Positions 16,616-24,788 of a DNA stretch of 64,000 nt are shown here, piece by piece. The notes under the pieces are model-generated. The model was not told where the DNA came from, made no database searches, and worked only from the letters and a program-made list of their open reading frames with translations. The stretch is from positions 115,401-179,400 of the forward strand of contig MSXR01000005.1 of assembly GCA_002083655.1 (NCBI GenBank), read 5' to 3'. The stretch comes from Proteobacteria bacterium ST_bin14 (GTDB lineage Bacteria; Pseudomonadota; Alphaproteobacteria; Sphingomonadales; Sphingomonadaceae). A program made the position numbers and the translations under genes. Each line of letters opens with the position of its first letter. Position 1 is the first letter of the stretch.

Positions 16616-17314
16616 ATGATTACAGACCATGTTCTTTTTATCGACGGCGAAGCGATCGTGATTGACAAGCCCACCGGCCTGCCAGTCGATCCGCCGCGCG
16701 ACGGCGCGCTCAGCCTGGAAAACCATCTGCAAAGCCTGACCTTCGGGTTCCAGCGCTGGCCACAGGCGGTGCACCGGCTCGACCGGGACACCAGTGGCTG
16801 CCTGCTGCTGTCGCGCAATCCCAAGGCGCATAAGCGGTTTCAGCGCGTGTTTGAGGCGGGGTTGGTGACAAAACATTACCTCGCCGTGCTCGACGGCATT
16901 CCCCAGGGCGACAGCGGAATGATCGACATCGCGCTCGACAAGATCAGCAGCGAAGAAGCAGGCTGGCGCATGATTGGCAGCCCGAAGGGCAAGCCATCGC
17001 GCACCCATTGGCGGCTGGTGCGCGTGGTGGGCACGCAATCGCTTGTCGAGTTTCGTCCCGAAACCGGGCGCACGCACCAAATCCGCGTCCATGCCGCTGA
17101 GGGGCTGGGCGCGCCTGTAGCGGGCGACCCCCTATATGGCGCGAAGGGGCCGCACGGCATGCTGCTCCACGCCGCAGGGCTGGTTGTGCCGCGTGAGGGC
17201 AAGCCCGATGTGATCGCCGAAGCGCCGTTGCCGGTGCGGTTTGTGGCGGCAGGTTTTGGGGCGGAGATCGACCCAGATACCGATGCCGATCCAGAAAATA
17301 CCGCGGCAGGCTAA
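16616..17314 (+). CDS. RluA-family RNA pseudouridine synthase
   Basis: A 232-residue catalytic domain without an S4 domain. The active-site loop is VHRLDRDTSGCLLLSRN with the catalytic Asp in HRLDRDTSG, and PETGRTHQIRVHAAEGLGAPVAGDPLYG is the second family hallmark. It resembles short RluA members that modify 23S rRNA or tRNA, but the target uridine cannot be assigned. The start at 16616 is the first ATG giving the family N-terminus MITDHVLFIDGEAIVIDKP. The earlier frame is antisense to the M15 gene and is not believed. Its TAA overlaps the stop of the convergent arfB gene. Confidence 0.9.
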   Translation: MITDHVLFIDGEAIVIDKPTGLPVDPPRDGALSLENHLQSLTFGFQRWPQAVHRLDRDTSGCLLLSRNPKAHKRFQRVFEAGLVTKHYLAVLDGIPQGDSGMIDIALDKISSEEAGWRMIGSPKGKPSRTHWRLVRVVGTQSLVEFRPETGRTHQIRVHAAEGLGAPVAGDPLYGAKGPHGMLLHAAGLVVPREGKPDVIAEAPLPVRFVAAGFGAEIDPDTDADPENTAAG

Positions 17315-17733
17315 TCAGTTACGCGGCCGCGCAGGGTCTTTATCGCGCCACGTTTCACCTTGCCCTCAACGCGCTTTGCCTTGGCGGCTTTTGATGGTTT
17401 GGTCGGGCGGCGCTTTTTGGGCACAATCGTCGCTTCGCCGATCAGCGCGATCAGCCGTTCGCGCACTTCCTGCCGGTTAAGTAATTGAGATCGCGCGCCT
17501 TCGCTGCGCAACACCAACACGCCCTCGCGCGTCATCCGGCTGCCGCCCAGCGCCGTCAACCGCGCTTTCACGGCTTGCGGCAGGCTGGGCGAATTTGCCA
17601 CGTCGAACCGCAGCATGACCGCCGAATCGGTCGTGTTTACCGATTGCCCACCCGGCCCGGAGGACCGCGAAAAGCTTTCCTCCAGCTCTTCGCTGTCGAT
17701 GCTGATCGATCGGGTTACAGGGATGCGGGGCAT
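17311..17733 (-). CDS. arfB: alternative ribosome-rescue factor ArfB (peptidyl-tRNA hydrolase)
   Basis: A 140-residue protein with the GGQ motif in RSSGPGGQSVNTTDSAVMLRFDV and a long basic, disordered C-terminal tail (KKRRPTKPSKAAKAKRVEGKVKRGAIKTLRGR) that in ArfB enters the empty mRNA channel. It rescues ribosomes stalled without a stop codon. The longest frame begins at a TTG (17748); the ATG at 17733 is preferred. It converges with the pseudouridine synthase gene, overlapping it by three bases. Confidence 0.93.
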   Translation of the reverse strand: MPRIPVTRSISIDSEELEESFSRSSGPGGQSVNTTDSAVMLRFDVANSPSLPQAVKARLTALGGSRMTREGVLVLRSEGARSQLLNRQEVRERLIALIGEATIVPKKRRPTKPSKAAKAKRVEGKVKRGAIKTLRGRVTD

Positions 17734-17785
17734 GGACAAGCGCGCCAATCGATCGTTCGTAGCTGCCCGATCATAGCCGTAAAAC

Positions 17786-17826
17786 GCCCATTTCGGGTCG
17801 CAAAAGCGACGCTTTGGGCAGTTTTT
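17786..17826 (-). terminator. probable terminator downstream of the YtcJ-like gene
   Basis: The inner stem GTCGC (17797-17801)/GCGAC (17806-17810) with an AAAA loop and the outer stem GCCCA (17786-17790)/TGGGC (17815-17819) form a stem-loop with an internal bulge. On the minus strand it is followed by GTTTTAC and on the plus strand by AGTTTTT, so it could act in both directions. It sits between the end of the amidohydrolase gene and the start of arfB. Confidence 0.5.
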
Positions 17827-17907
17827 GGTTCGCCATGGCCAGCATTTTCACCGTTTTTGCAGGATATGGTCGGGAAAATCACCAAAAATGGCAGCAATTG
17901 CCCGCCG

Positions 17908-19575
17908 CTATTTGGCCCCCGCGCTGCTCCACACTTTTTGCCCACCAATCCATGTCTCTGCCACCTTCGTCGCGCGCAGGTCGCTGGGGCTGGCGAGCAA
18001 GGGATCCCGGTCGACGATGATGAAATCGGCCCATTGGCCTGCGCCCAGCCGACCGAAATCCTTTTCGGCAAAACCAGCATAGGCCGCGTCCATCGTATAG
18101 GCGCGCCAAGCCTGTTCGCGGCTGACGCGTTCCTGCGGTTGCCAGCCGCCAAAGGGCTGGCCATCAGCGTCTGAGCGGGTGAACCCCGCCGCCCAGCCCG
18201 CGAAGGGATCAGGGCTTTCGACCGGATAATCGGTGCCAAACGCCAGCACCGCGCCGTCACGGATCATCGTCGCCCAGGCATAGGCCCCCGCCAGCCGGTT
18301 TGGCCCCAGCCGCGCCTCTGCCATGGTGCGGTCGCTGGTTTCGTGGACGGGCTGCATCGATGCGATAATGCCGTGCTTGCCGAATTTGGCGAGATCGGCG
18401 GGATCAACCACCTGGGCGTGCTCCACCCGCCAGCGCCGATCGCCCTTATAGGTTTCGGACAGGTCAGCGATGGCATCCACCACTTGCGCGTTCGCCTTGT
18501 CGCCAATCGCATGGACGGCGACCTGATACCCATCCATCGCCGCCCGGCTCATCAGGTTGCGCAACACATCATCGGCCAGAAAACCCGCACCCGACTGTCC
18601 CGGCGCATCAGCATAGGGCGCCTTTAGCCACGCCCCGCGCGATCCCAGCGCGCCATCGGAATACAGCTTCACCCCGGCCAGCTTCAGCCGACCATTGTAA
18701 AGCCACGTCGTTGGCCCGATGCCGCCGATGCGGATGGTATGCTCCACCCCCGCGCCGTAACTGATGATGCGTACCCGCAACGATCCGGCATCGCCCAAAC
18801 GGCGATAGGCCATCCAGTCATCAACCGAGGTGCCCATATCGGCCGTGGCGGTAATGCCATAGCTGAGCAGCATTGCCTGCGCCTTCAGCACGGCTGTGCC
18901 GCGTTCCTTGGGCAGCGGCTTTGGCACGGCCTTCAGCACCAGGTCCTGCGCTGCATCGACGAACACGCCATTGGGCTCAGTGCCCGTTTTTTCGATGCGA
19001 CCACCGGTGGGGGATAGGCTTTTGGCGGTGATGCCCGCTGCCTTCATCGCGGCGGTATTGGCCCAGCTGGCATGCCCATCAGCGCGCGACAGCCAGACGG
19101 GGCGATCGCCCACCACCAAGTCCAGATCAGCAGCGGTGGGGAAGCGGCCCAGCCCCCATTTTTCCTGATTCCAGCCGCCGCCCAGGATCCATTTCTTTTC
19201 AGGGTTCGCCGCGACATAGGCCGCGATCTTCCCCTTTGCCTCATCAAGCGAGCGCGTGTCCGACAGGTCAAGCTCCAGCGCGCGAAAGCCGAGCTCCACC
19301 ACATGGCCATGCGCATCGACAAAGCCGGGCATCAGCACCTGGCCCTTCATGTCCGCGCGCCAATCAAGCTTGTCGGGGCGCTTCTCCCCCTGTTTCAACA
19401 GCCGGGCGACGTGACCGTCGGGCGTCATCACCAGCCCGGTAAAGCGGATGACGGTGCCATCGGCGTCGAGCGTGATGCCGTCGACATTATCGATCAACGC
19501 ATCGGCATAAGCGGGGGTTGCCGCGCTCAGGCAGGCGGCAAGCATCAGGCGGGCGAACATGCTGGGTCTGGTCAT
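17908..19575 (-). CDS. YtcJ-like amidohydrolase, exported
   Basis: A 555-residue protein of the amidohydrolase-3 (YtcJ) family with an N-terminal signal peptide (about 25 residues, ending TPAYA). Motifs in order are FVDAHGHVVELGF, GGGWNQEKWGLGRFP, KLYSDGALGSRGAWLKAPY, VAVHAIGDKAN, RVEHAQVV and AFGTDYPVESPDPFAGWAAG. The His pair, later His residues and Asp of the metal site are all present. Members hydrolyse amide bonds of varied, mostly unknown substrates. It stands alone on the minus strand. This is the second exported amidohydrolase in the window and is not closely similar to the one at 2025-3290. Confidence 0.86.
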   Translation of the reverse strand: MTRPSMFARLMLAACLSAATPAYADALIDNVDGITLDADGTVIRFTGLVMTPDGHVARLLKQGEKRPDKLDWRADMKGQVLMPGFVDAHGHVVELGFRALELDLSDTRSLDEAKGKIAAYVAANPEKKWILGGGWNQEKWGLGRFPTAADLDLVVGDRPVWLSRADGHASWANTAAMKAAGITAKSLSPTGGRIEKTGTEPNGVFVDAAQDLVLKAVPKPLPKERGTAVLKAQAMLLSYGITATADMGTSVDDWMAYRRLGDAGSLRVRIISYGAGVEHTIRIGGIGPTTWLYNGRLKLAGVKLYSDGALGSRGAWLKAPYADAPGQSGAGFLADDVLRNLMSRAAMDGYQVAVHAIGDKANAQVVDAIADLSETYKGDRRWRVEHAQVVDPADLAKFGKHGIIASMQPVHETSDRTMAEARLGPNRLAGAYAWATMIRDGAVLAFGTDYPVESPDPFAGWAAGFTRSDADGQPFGGWQPQERVSREQAWRAYTMDAAYAGFAEKDFGRLGAGQWADFIIVDRDPLLASPSDLRATKVAETWIGGQKVWSSAGAK

Positions 19576-19926
19576 GACGTGGTGATATGATCCCGCAGCG
19601 GATTTTGCGAGAGAGAAGAGATGATGCGTCGATCGATCGTTATCGTGGGCGCCATGCTGCGTTTTCGGTGAAGCGTTGAGGGGGCTCAGCTGGGGCTTCC
19701 ATGTCGCTATCGCTGGGGGCAGCGCTGATATTGGGTTTTAAGCTGTATGGCGGCTTCTAATGTGGGAGACCGCAATAGGTGCCGCTGAAAGGCATTGCTG
19801 GCTTCCTCGCAAAGGAACGAGGATCGATTATTCGGCACCCAAGATAAAATAGAAAACGGGATGAATAATGTATTCTATTCCATCGACATAGCCTAAGCCA
19901 AACTGAATAGTGGAAGGTGTCGAGGA
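19576..19926. other. 350-bp intergenic stretch, AT-richer towards the right
   Basis: No convincing gene is present. Two micro-frames (16 codons from 19621 and 19 codons from 19701, MSLSLGAALILGFKLYGGF) have no supporting context. From about 19790 the composition becomes visibly AT-rich (for example AAGATAAAATAGAAAACGGG), marking the left edge of the phosphoribosyltransferase-SLOG island and probably containing its promoter. Confidence 0.5.
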
Positions 19927-20517
19927 ATGCAGATCCAGTTAAAGCAGATTTTTGGCAATTGGGATGACGGCTACGCACTGCACAAGCATACGTTGAATAG
20001 CGTCTATCTTGGCGATGACGCCAACGGACATCCTCAGTTCAATACTACCCGGTCGGAGCCTGGCGAGGCGTTGTATAAGCTTAAATATCGAGCGGACTGG
20101 TCACAAGTTGCGCCGATCGCGGCCGCCATCCACGCCAACCTCCTGCCTAGATTCCCTGAACTTGGGCTAATCATCCCCATGCCTGCGTCCAACGTCCGAG
20201 CGAGGCAGCCGGTAGAGGAAATTGCCAACGAACTGAGCCGTCTGGCCAATATCCCGGTATTCGCCAATATCATTGTAAAGGCTCCTGCACCCCAAGGAGC
20301 GCTGCAGCTCAAAAACCTGAATACCAAAGCCGAGAAAGTGGCTGCACTTGAGGGCCGTTTTACGATAAACCCAGCAATAACGAGCGAAGGTCGTTGGAAC
20401 GCCTTGTTGCTGGACGATTTGTTTGACACCGGAGCGACGATGGAGGCCGTCTGCGCTGCGCTGCGAGCTTATCCGAAGATCGCCGGAGTGTTCGCCGCCG
20501 CCGTAACGTGGAAATAG
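19927..20517 (+). CDS. ComF-like phosphoribosyltransferase
   Basis: A 196-residue protein. The PRPP-binding loop is LLLDDLFDTGATMEAVCAAL, two acidic residues followed by TGAT, as in type I phosphoribosyltransferases. Upstream, LKYRADWSQVAPIAAAIHANLLPRFPELGLIIPMPAS and RQPVEEIANELSRL parallel the ComF (COG1040) order, but the N-terminal zinc finger of ComF is absent. Type I enzymes form or break N-glycosidic bonds with PRPP; no base specificity can be read. GAGGA precedes the ATG by three bases. The stop TAG lies two bases before the ATG of the SLOG gene, so the two are one unit. Composition is AT-richer than in neighbouring genes, suggesting horizontal acquisition. Confidence 0.78.
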   Translation: MQIQLKQIFGNWDDGYALHKHTLNSVYLGDDANGHPQFNTTRSEPGEALYKLKYRADWSQVAPIAAAIHANLLPRFPELGLIIPMPASNVRARQPVEEIANELSRLANIPVFANIIVKAPAPQGALQLKNLNTKAEKVAALEGRFTINPAITSEGRWNALLLDDLFDTGATMEAVCAALRAYPKIAGVFAAAVTWK

Positions 20518-20519
20518 AA

Positions 20520-21077
20520 ATGACAACAGTCTTCATTGCAGGATCAATCTCCATCATGCACCTTCATGATAAGGTCAAGATGCGCATAGAAAACGTGATT
20601 GCCTCCGATTTTGATGTAGTAGTAGGCGATGCCGACGGAGCCGACACTTCGATTCAGGATTACTTACTTCAAAAGGGTGCAAAACACGTCACGGTTTATT
20701 GCAGCGGCGATCAGGCTAGAAATAACTTGGCGGACTGGCCGGTCAGAAACGTTTACCCTGACGCAGCGCGCGGCAGCCGTGCTTACTTTACTGCCAAAGA
20801 TTTAGAGATGGCACGCGCCAGCGACTACGGACTAATGATTTGGGATTGTAAAAGCACAGGCACATTAAGCAATATCATCGAACTTCTTAAGTACGACAAA
20901 AAGTCTGTTGTCTTTGTGAATAAACATAAGGATTTTTTTAATGTCTCAGACTCACCCGGATTGGAAAGCTTGCTAACATTTATGTCAGATCATGCCCGGA
21001 TAAAGGCAGAGGAAAAAATCAGTTTATCATCTCGCATTGCCTCGCTGAGGCAAAAACAATACGCCCTGCGCGTGTGA
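20520..21077 (+). CDS. SLOG-domain protein (YspA/DUF2493-like)
   Basis: A 185-residue protein with a Rossmann-like SLOG domain. MTTVFIAGSISI is the first strand and turn. VVVGDADGADTSIQDYLLQKG matches the GGxxGAD nucleotide-binding turn of YspA-type SLOG proteins, and YGLMIWDCKSTGTLSNIIELLKYDKKSVVF matches the later WDGKSxGT motif. SLOG proteins bind or hydrolyse nucleotide derivatives; LOG members cleave base from nucleotide monophosphate. The C-terminal ~45 residues are charged and helical. A GTG at 20508 is an alternative start overlapping the phosphoribosyltransferase stop. The gene is clearly AT-richer than its surroundings (for example AAGGATTTTTTTAATG near 20930). Confidence 0.75.
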   Translation: MTTVFIAGSISIMHLHDKVKMRIENVIASDFDVVVGDADGADTSIQDYLLQKGAKHVTVYCSGDQARNNLADWPVRNVYPDAARGSRAYFTAKDLEMARASDYGLMIWDCKSTGTLSNIIELLKYDKKSVVFVNKHKDFFNVSDSPGLESLLTFMSDHARIKAEEKISLSSRIASLRQKQYALRV

Positions 21078-21557
21078 TGTTTCAGAGCCTTGCGCAGTGC
21101 AACGATCGCCTGCTTGCCGTCACTGTTCTTTCTCGCGCCACGCCCTGCAACGACCGCTTCAGGGCGAGATGCGGACCTTCAGTATGGACTCGAATGAGGC
21201 GATTACAGGCTGTCCGGTCTTCTGCCCGATAGCTGCCATTCTTGCCTTCTCCCTAAAGGGAGAAGGATACCGCAGCTTGCCAGCTTGCTGGCTAGCGGAG
21301 GTTGGATGAGGGTTTCCGCGCCATCGTGAGGGCGATCCCCTCACCCAGCTCCGACTAGGGCCGCGCTGAAGGAGCGCGACCCAAGTCTGCGCAACCAGTC
21401 CGGGGTGATCAGCACCCCGTGCTGATCAGGCCATGCCGGGGGCATGGCCGACCCCGAACTCCCGACGGGAGAGGGATAACAGCAACGGCACCAGATGGGG
21501 CCATGCCCGACCAATCAACTCCCCAACCCAACGCCAACCGCACCAACCAAATTCGCC
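21078..21557. other. 480-bp non-coding stretch with nested palindromes
   Basis: No gene is supported here. It contains CCTTCTCCC/GGGAGAAGG (21245-21253 and 21258-21266, 4-nt loop), CGCCCTG/CAGGGCG (21141-21147 and 21160-21166), TGATCAGCAC/GTGCTGATCA (21406-21415 and 21419-21428) and GGCCATGCC/GGCATGGCC (21429-21437 and 21441-21449). The last two hairpins are directly adjacent. This resembles a composite of extragenic palindromic repeats at the right edge of the foreign-looking gene pair. Confidence 0.6.
21406..21449. repeat. two abutting perfect palindromes
   Basis: A 10-bp stem TGATCAGCAC/GTGCTGATCA with a CCC loop is immediately followed by a 9-bp stem GGCCATGCC/GGCATGGCC with a GGG loop. 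An alternative fold GGGGTG/CACCCC (21402-21418) overlaps the first stem. There is no T-tract, so this is more like a REP-type element than a terminator. Confidence 0.7.
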
Positions 21558-22412
21558 CTACCTCGGCATTCTCCGCACCAGCGAACTCGTATCCTGCCGG
21601 GCGCCGCCCATTTTCTGCACATCGGCGTAGAATTGGTCGACCATCGCCGCCACAGGCAGGCTTGCGCCATTTTTGCGCGCTTCATCGAGCGCCAGGCCCA
21701 AATCCTTGCGCATCCAATCCACCGCAAAGCCGAAATCGAACTGGTCATCGGCCATCGTCTGCCAGCGATTGACCATTTGCCAGCTTTGCGCCGCGCCGCC
21801 CGAAATCGCTTCGAACACGCGTGCCAGATCAAGGTCGCTCGCCTGCGCAAAGCGCAACGCCTCGCTTAAGCCCTGCAACACACCCGCAATCGCAATCTGG
21901 TTGACCATCTTGGTCTGCTGGCCCGCACCCGGCCCGCCGACATGGACGATGCGCAGCGCATAGGCCTTCATCAGCGGTTCCGCCGCCGCCATCGCTGCCG
22001 CAGAACCGCCACACATGATGGAAAGCTTGCCATTTTCCGCGCCCGCCTGGCCCCCCGATACCGGCGCATCCACCACCAGCGCGCGCGCCGCGGCCAGCCG
22101 CCGCGCAATATCTGCCGAAACCGTGGTGTGATCGATAAACACCGCATCATCGCGCATTGCGGCAAACGCGCCGTGGCTGCCCAATGTCACGTGCGCCAGA
22201 TCATCATCATTGCCGACGCAGGCGATAACCGCGTCCTTGCCAGCCGCCGCCGCTGCCGGGGATTCAGCCACCGCGCCGCCATGCGCTGCCACCCAGGCCA
22301 CTGCCTTGGCACGGGTGCGATTATAGACGGTCAGCTGGTGCCCCGCCATTGCCAAATGCCGGGCCATGGGGCCACCCATGACGCCGGTGCCGATGAATGC
22401 GATGTCTGCCAT
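21558..22412 (-). CDS. 3-hydroxyisobutyrate dehydrogenase-family NAD(P) oxidoreductase
   Basis: A 284-residue beta-hydroxyacid dehydrogenase. It has an N-terminal Rossmann fold with IAFIGTGVMGGPMARHL, the substrate-binding DAPVSGGQAGAENGKLSIMCGG, and the catalytic-lysine segment GPGAGQQTKMVNQIAIAG. These enzymes oxidise 3-hydroxyisobutyrate, tartronate semialdehyde or related acids. An mmsA gene for the next step of valine breakdown lies 6 kb away on the same strand, which makes 3-hydroxyisobutyrate a reasonable guess, but the pair is not adjacent and the substrate remains open. It is divergent from ilvA with 58 bp between starts. Confidence 0.85.
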   Translation of the reverse strand: MADIAFIGTGVMGGPMARHLAMAGHQLTVYNRTRAKAVAWVAAHGGAVAESPAAAAAGKDAVIACVGNDDDLAHVTLGSHGAFAAMRDDAVFIDHTTVSADIARRLAAARALVVDAPVSGGQAGAENGKLSIMCGGSAAAMAAAEPLMKAYALRIVHVGGPGAGQQTKMVNQIAIAGVLQGLSEALRFAQASDLDLARVFEAISGGAAQSWQMVNRWQTMADDQFDFGFAVDWMRKDLGLALDEARKNGASLPVAAMVDQFYADVQKMGGARQDTSSLVRRMPR

Positions 22413-22470
22413 GGCCTAGCCGCATAAGGCGTGTTCCGTCGCTGCGCCAGATGGTCTAGGGGCCAAGGCT

Positions 22471-23712
22471 ATGGCTATCGATACCGCCCCCGCATCCACG
22501 GCAGAATTGCCCGTTTCCATCGATGATATCCGCGCCGCGCATGCGCGCATTGCGCCCTCGATTGTGCGCACGCCCACGCTGATCAGCAAAACGCTGTCGG
22601 ATATGACCGGCGCGACGGTGTATCTGAAGTTTGAAAATCTGCAGTTTACCGCGGCCTATAAAGAACGCGGTGCGCTGAATACGCTGATGCAGCTAAACCC
22701 CCAGGTGCTCGGCGTGATTGCAGCGTCGGCAGGCAACCACGCCCAGGGGCTGGCCTATCACGCGAACCGGCTGGGCATTCCGGTGACGATCGTGATGCCC
22801 ACCACCACGCCCACGGTAAAGGTAACGCAGACCGAAGGGCACGGCGCGAATGTGATCCTGTTCGGCGAAACTTTTGATGCGGCCTATGCCCATGCCCGCC
22901 AATTGGAGGCCGAACGCGGGCTTACCTTTGTTCACCCGTTCGATGATCCACGCATCATTGCCGGCCAAGGCACCGTCGCGATTGAGATGCTGGAGGATGT
23001 GCCCGCCATCGACACGATTTTGACGCCGATTGGCGGCGGCGGGCTGATTTCGGGCATGGCGACCGTGGCGCGCGCCAGCGGCCGCGACATCGAGGTGATC
23101 GGCGTTGAGGCAGAGCTGTTCCCATCGATGTACAACCGCATCAATGGCACCGACATGCCCTGTGCAGGCGACACGCTGGCCGAGGGCATCGCGGTGAAGG
23201 AACCCGGCGCAATCACCGCGACGATGGTGGAGGCGCTGGTCGATGACATTTTGCTGGTGAGCGAGCGCAATCTGGAAAAGGCCGTCAGCCTGCTGCTGCA
23301 GATTGAAAAGACGGTGGTAGAGGGCGCGGGCGCGGCTGGGCTTGCCGCCCTTCTCCAGCATCCAGAACGATTTGCGGGCAAGACCGTGGGCATCACGCTG
23401 TGCGGCGGCAACATCGATACCCGGCTGCTCGCCAATGTGCTGCTGCGTGATCTGGCGCGATCAGGGCGGCTGGCGCGGTTGCGCGTGCGGTTGCAGGATC
23501 AGCCCGGCGCGCTGTTCAATCTGGTCCGCGTGTTTGATGCCGAACGGGTGAACATTATCGAAGTGTATCACCAGCGCGTTTTCACCACCTTGCCCGCCAA
23601 GGGGCTGATTACCGATATCGAATGCGAAACGCGCGACCGCGCGCACCTGGACCGCTTGATCGCCGCGATCCGGCTGGCGGGGTATGAAGCAAGCCTGGTC
23701 GAACTCGCCTGA
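22471..23712 (+). CDS. ilvA: threonine ammonia-lyase with C-terminal ACT domain
   Basis: A 413-residue PLP enzyme that deaminates threonine to 2-oxobutanoate, the first step to isoleucine. The PLP lysine is K64 in FENLQFTAAYKERGALN, and the phosphate loop is visible in ASAGNHAQGLAYHA. GGGGLISGMATVA and ITLCGGNIDT complete the fold-type II core. From about residue 335 a single ACT domain follows (LQDQPGALFNLVRVFDAERVNIIEVYHQR), typical of the shorter TdcB/IlvA hybrids rather than the two-domain E. coli IlvA. It is probably allosterically controlled by isoleucine or valine. It stands as a single gene. Confidence 0.93.
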   Translation: MAIDTAPASTAELPVSIDDIRAAHARIAPSIVRTPTLISKTLSDMTGATVYLKFENLQFTAAYKERGALNTLMQLNPQVLGVIAASAGNHAQGLAYHANRLGIPVTIVMPTTTPTVKVTQTEGHGANVILFGETFDAAYAHARQLEAERGLTFVHPFDDPRIIAGQGTVAIEMLEDVPAIDTILTPIGGGGLISGMATVARASGRDIEVIGVEAELFPSMYNRINGTDMPCAGDTLAEGIAVKEPGAITATMVEALVDDILLVSERNLEKAVSLLLQIEKTVVEGAGAAGLAALLQHPERFAGKTVGITLCGGNIDTRLLANVLLRDLARSGRLARLRVRLQDQPGALFNLVRVFDAERVNIIEVYHQRVFTTLPAKGLITDIECETRDRAHLDRLIAAIRLAGYEASLVELA

Positions 23713-23961
23713 GCAGAGTGACGTGAAGGGGCGACCTGACGAAACGAGTCACGCGTGCGACGATCCGAGTCGCGGCACCCTTTCGCCCGCGCTGCATTCC
23801 AGTAGGATGCCGCTACCATACCCCGGCGCGTCCAATTCAATCGTGCTTTCCCCGCGTTAACCTTCAATCATGGTAAAGCCGCTTTTCATCACGATGGCGG
23901 TTATTCATAAGGGGCGCATTCGGGGTGCCGGTTAGCGGCAATATTGGGAGGATCAGCGGCA

Positions 23962-24744
23962 GTGTCAGCGCCTTTTCGCTTTCCGCGATTCTTTGTCACC
24001 AGCCCGGCGCCGTGCCCCTATCTGCCTGACAGGCTTGAACGCAAAGTCTTCACCGAGCTGAACGGCCCGCATGCAGCGGAACTGAACGATGCGCTGGGTC
24101 GCATCGGGTTTCGCCGCAGCCAATCGGTTGCCTATCGCCCTAGCTGCGCGGGCTGCACCGCCTGTGTTTCGGTGCGCGTGGTCGCCAATGAATTCAAACC
24201 CAACGCCACCCAGCGCAAGCTGATCCGCCGCCATGCCGACCTGGACGTCAGCGCGTGCAAGCCCTGGGCCACCGATGAGCAATTCGATCTGCTTCGCCGT
24301 TACCTGGCAAATCGCCATCCCGGCGGCGGCATGGCCGGCATGGATGATGGCGATTATGCCGACATGGTCGAACAAAGCCCGGTCAACAGCTTTGTGGTTG
24401 AATATCGTGAGCCGGCCGTGAACGGGCGGGCGGGACGCCTGATTGGCGCATGCCTTACCGATCAACAGGCTGACGGGCTGTCGATGATCTACAGCTTTTT
24501 CGATTCGGCTGATGAAACCCGGCCCGGCCTGGGCAACCTGATTATCCTCGATCACATCCTGCGCGCCCGCGCGATTGGCCTGCCCTATGTCTATCTGGGT
24601 TATTGGGTGAAGGGATCAGAGCGGATGTCGTACAAAACGCGCTATCGTCCCATCGAAGTGCTTGGCCCATCGGGCTGGCGCGTGATGGCCAGCGAAGACA
24701 TTGATACCGGGCGGCTGGCCGCACTGGCAGATGAACGCGCCTGA
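23962..24744 (+). CDS. bpt: aspartate/glutamate leucyltransferase (Bpt)
   Basis: A 260-residue N-end-rule enzyme that adds leucine from Leu-tRNA to proteins beginning with Asp or Glu, marking them for ClpSAP. The family N-terminus SAPFRFPRFFVTSPAPCPYLP starts at a GTG (23962); GGGAGG lies 12 bases upstream. The Cys-rich ATE_N motif PSCAGCTACVSVRV and the C-terminal YSFFDSADETRPGLGNLIILDHI, followed by YLGYWVKGSERMSYKTRYRP, are typical of Bpt. A TTAACC half site lies upstream near 23857 but not a full CtrA box. It converges with the transglutaminase operon. Confidence 0.94.
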   Translation: MSAPFRFPRFFVTSPAPCPYLPDRLERKVFTELNGPHAAELNDALGRIGFRRSQSVAYRPSCAGCTACVSVRVVANEFKPNATQRKLIRRHADLDVSACKPWATDEQFDLLRRYLANRHPGGGMAGMDDGDYADMVEQSPVNSFVVEYREPAVNGRAGRLIGACLTDQQADGLSMIYSFFDSADETRPGLGNLIILDHILRARAIGLPYVYLGYWVKGSERMSYKTRYRPIEVLGPSGWRVMASEDIDTGRLAALADERA

Positions 24745-24788
24745 GCTTTCCGCATTCAAACCCGGTCAATTCAAATCCGCTCAACGGC

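Noticed and set aside
19621..19761. two micro-frames before the phosphoribosyltransferase gene
   Set aside because: They are 16 and 19 codons long with weak or no ribosome-binding sites; nothing distinguishes them from chance.
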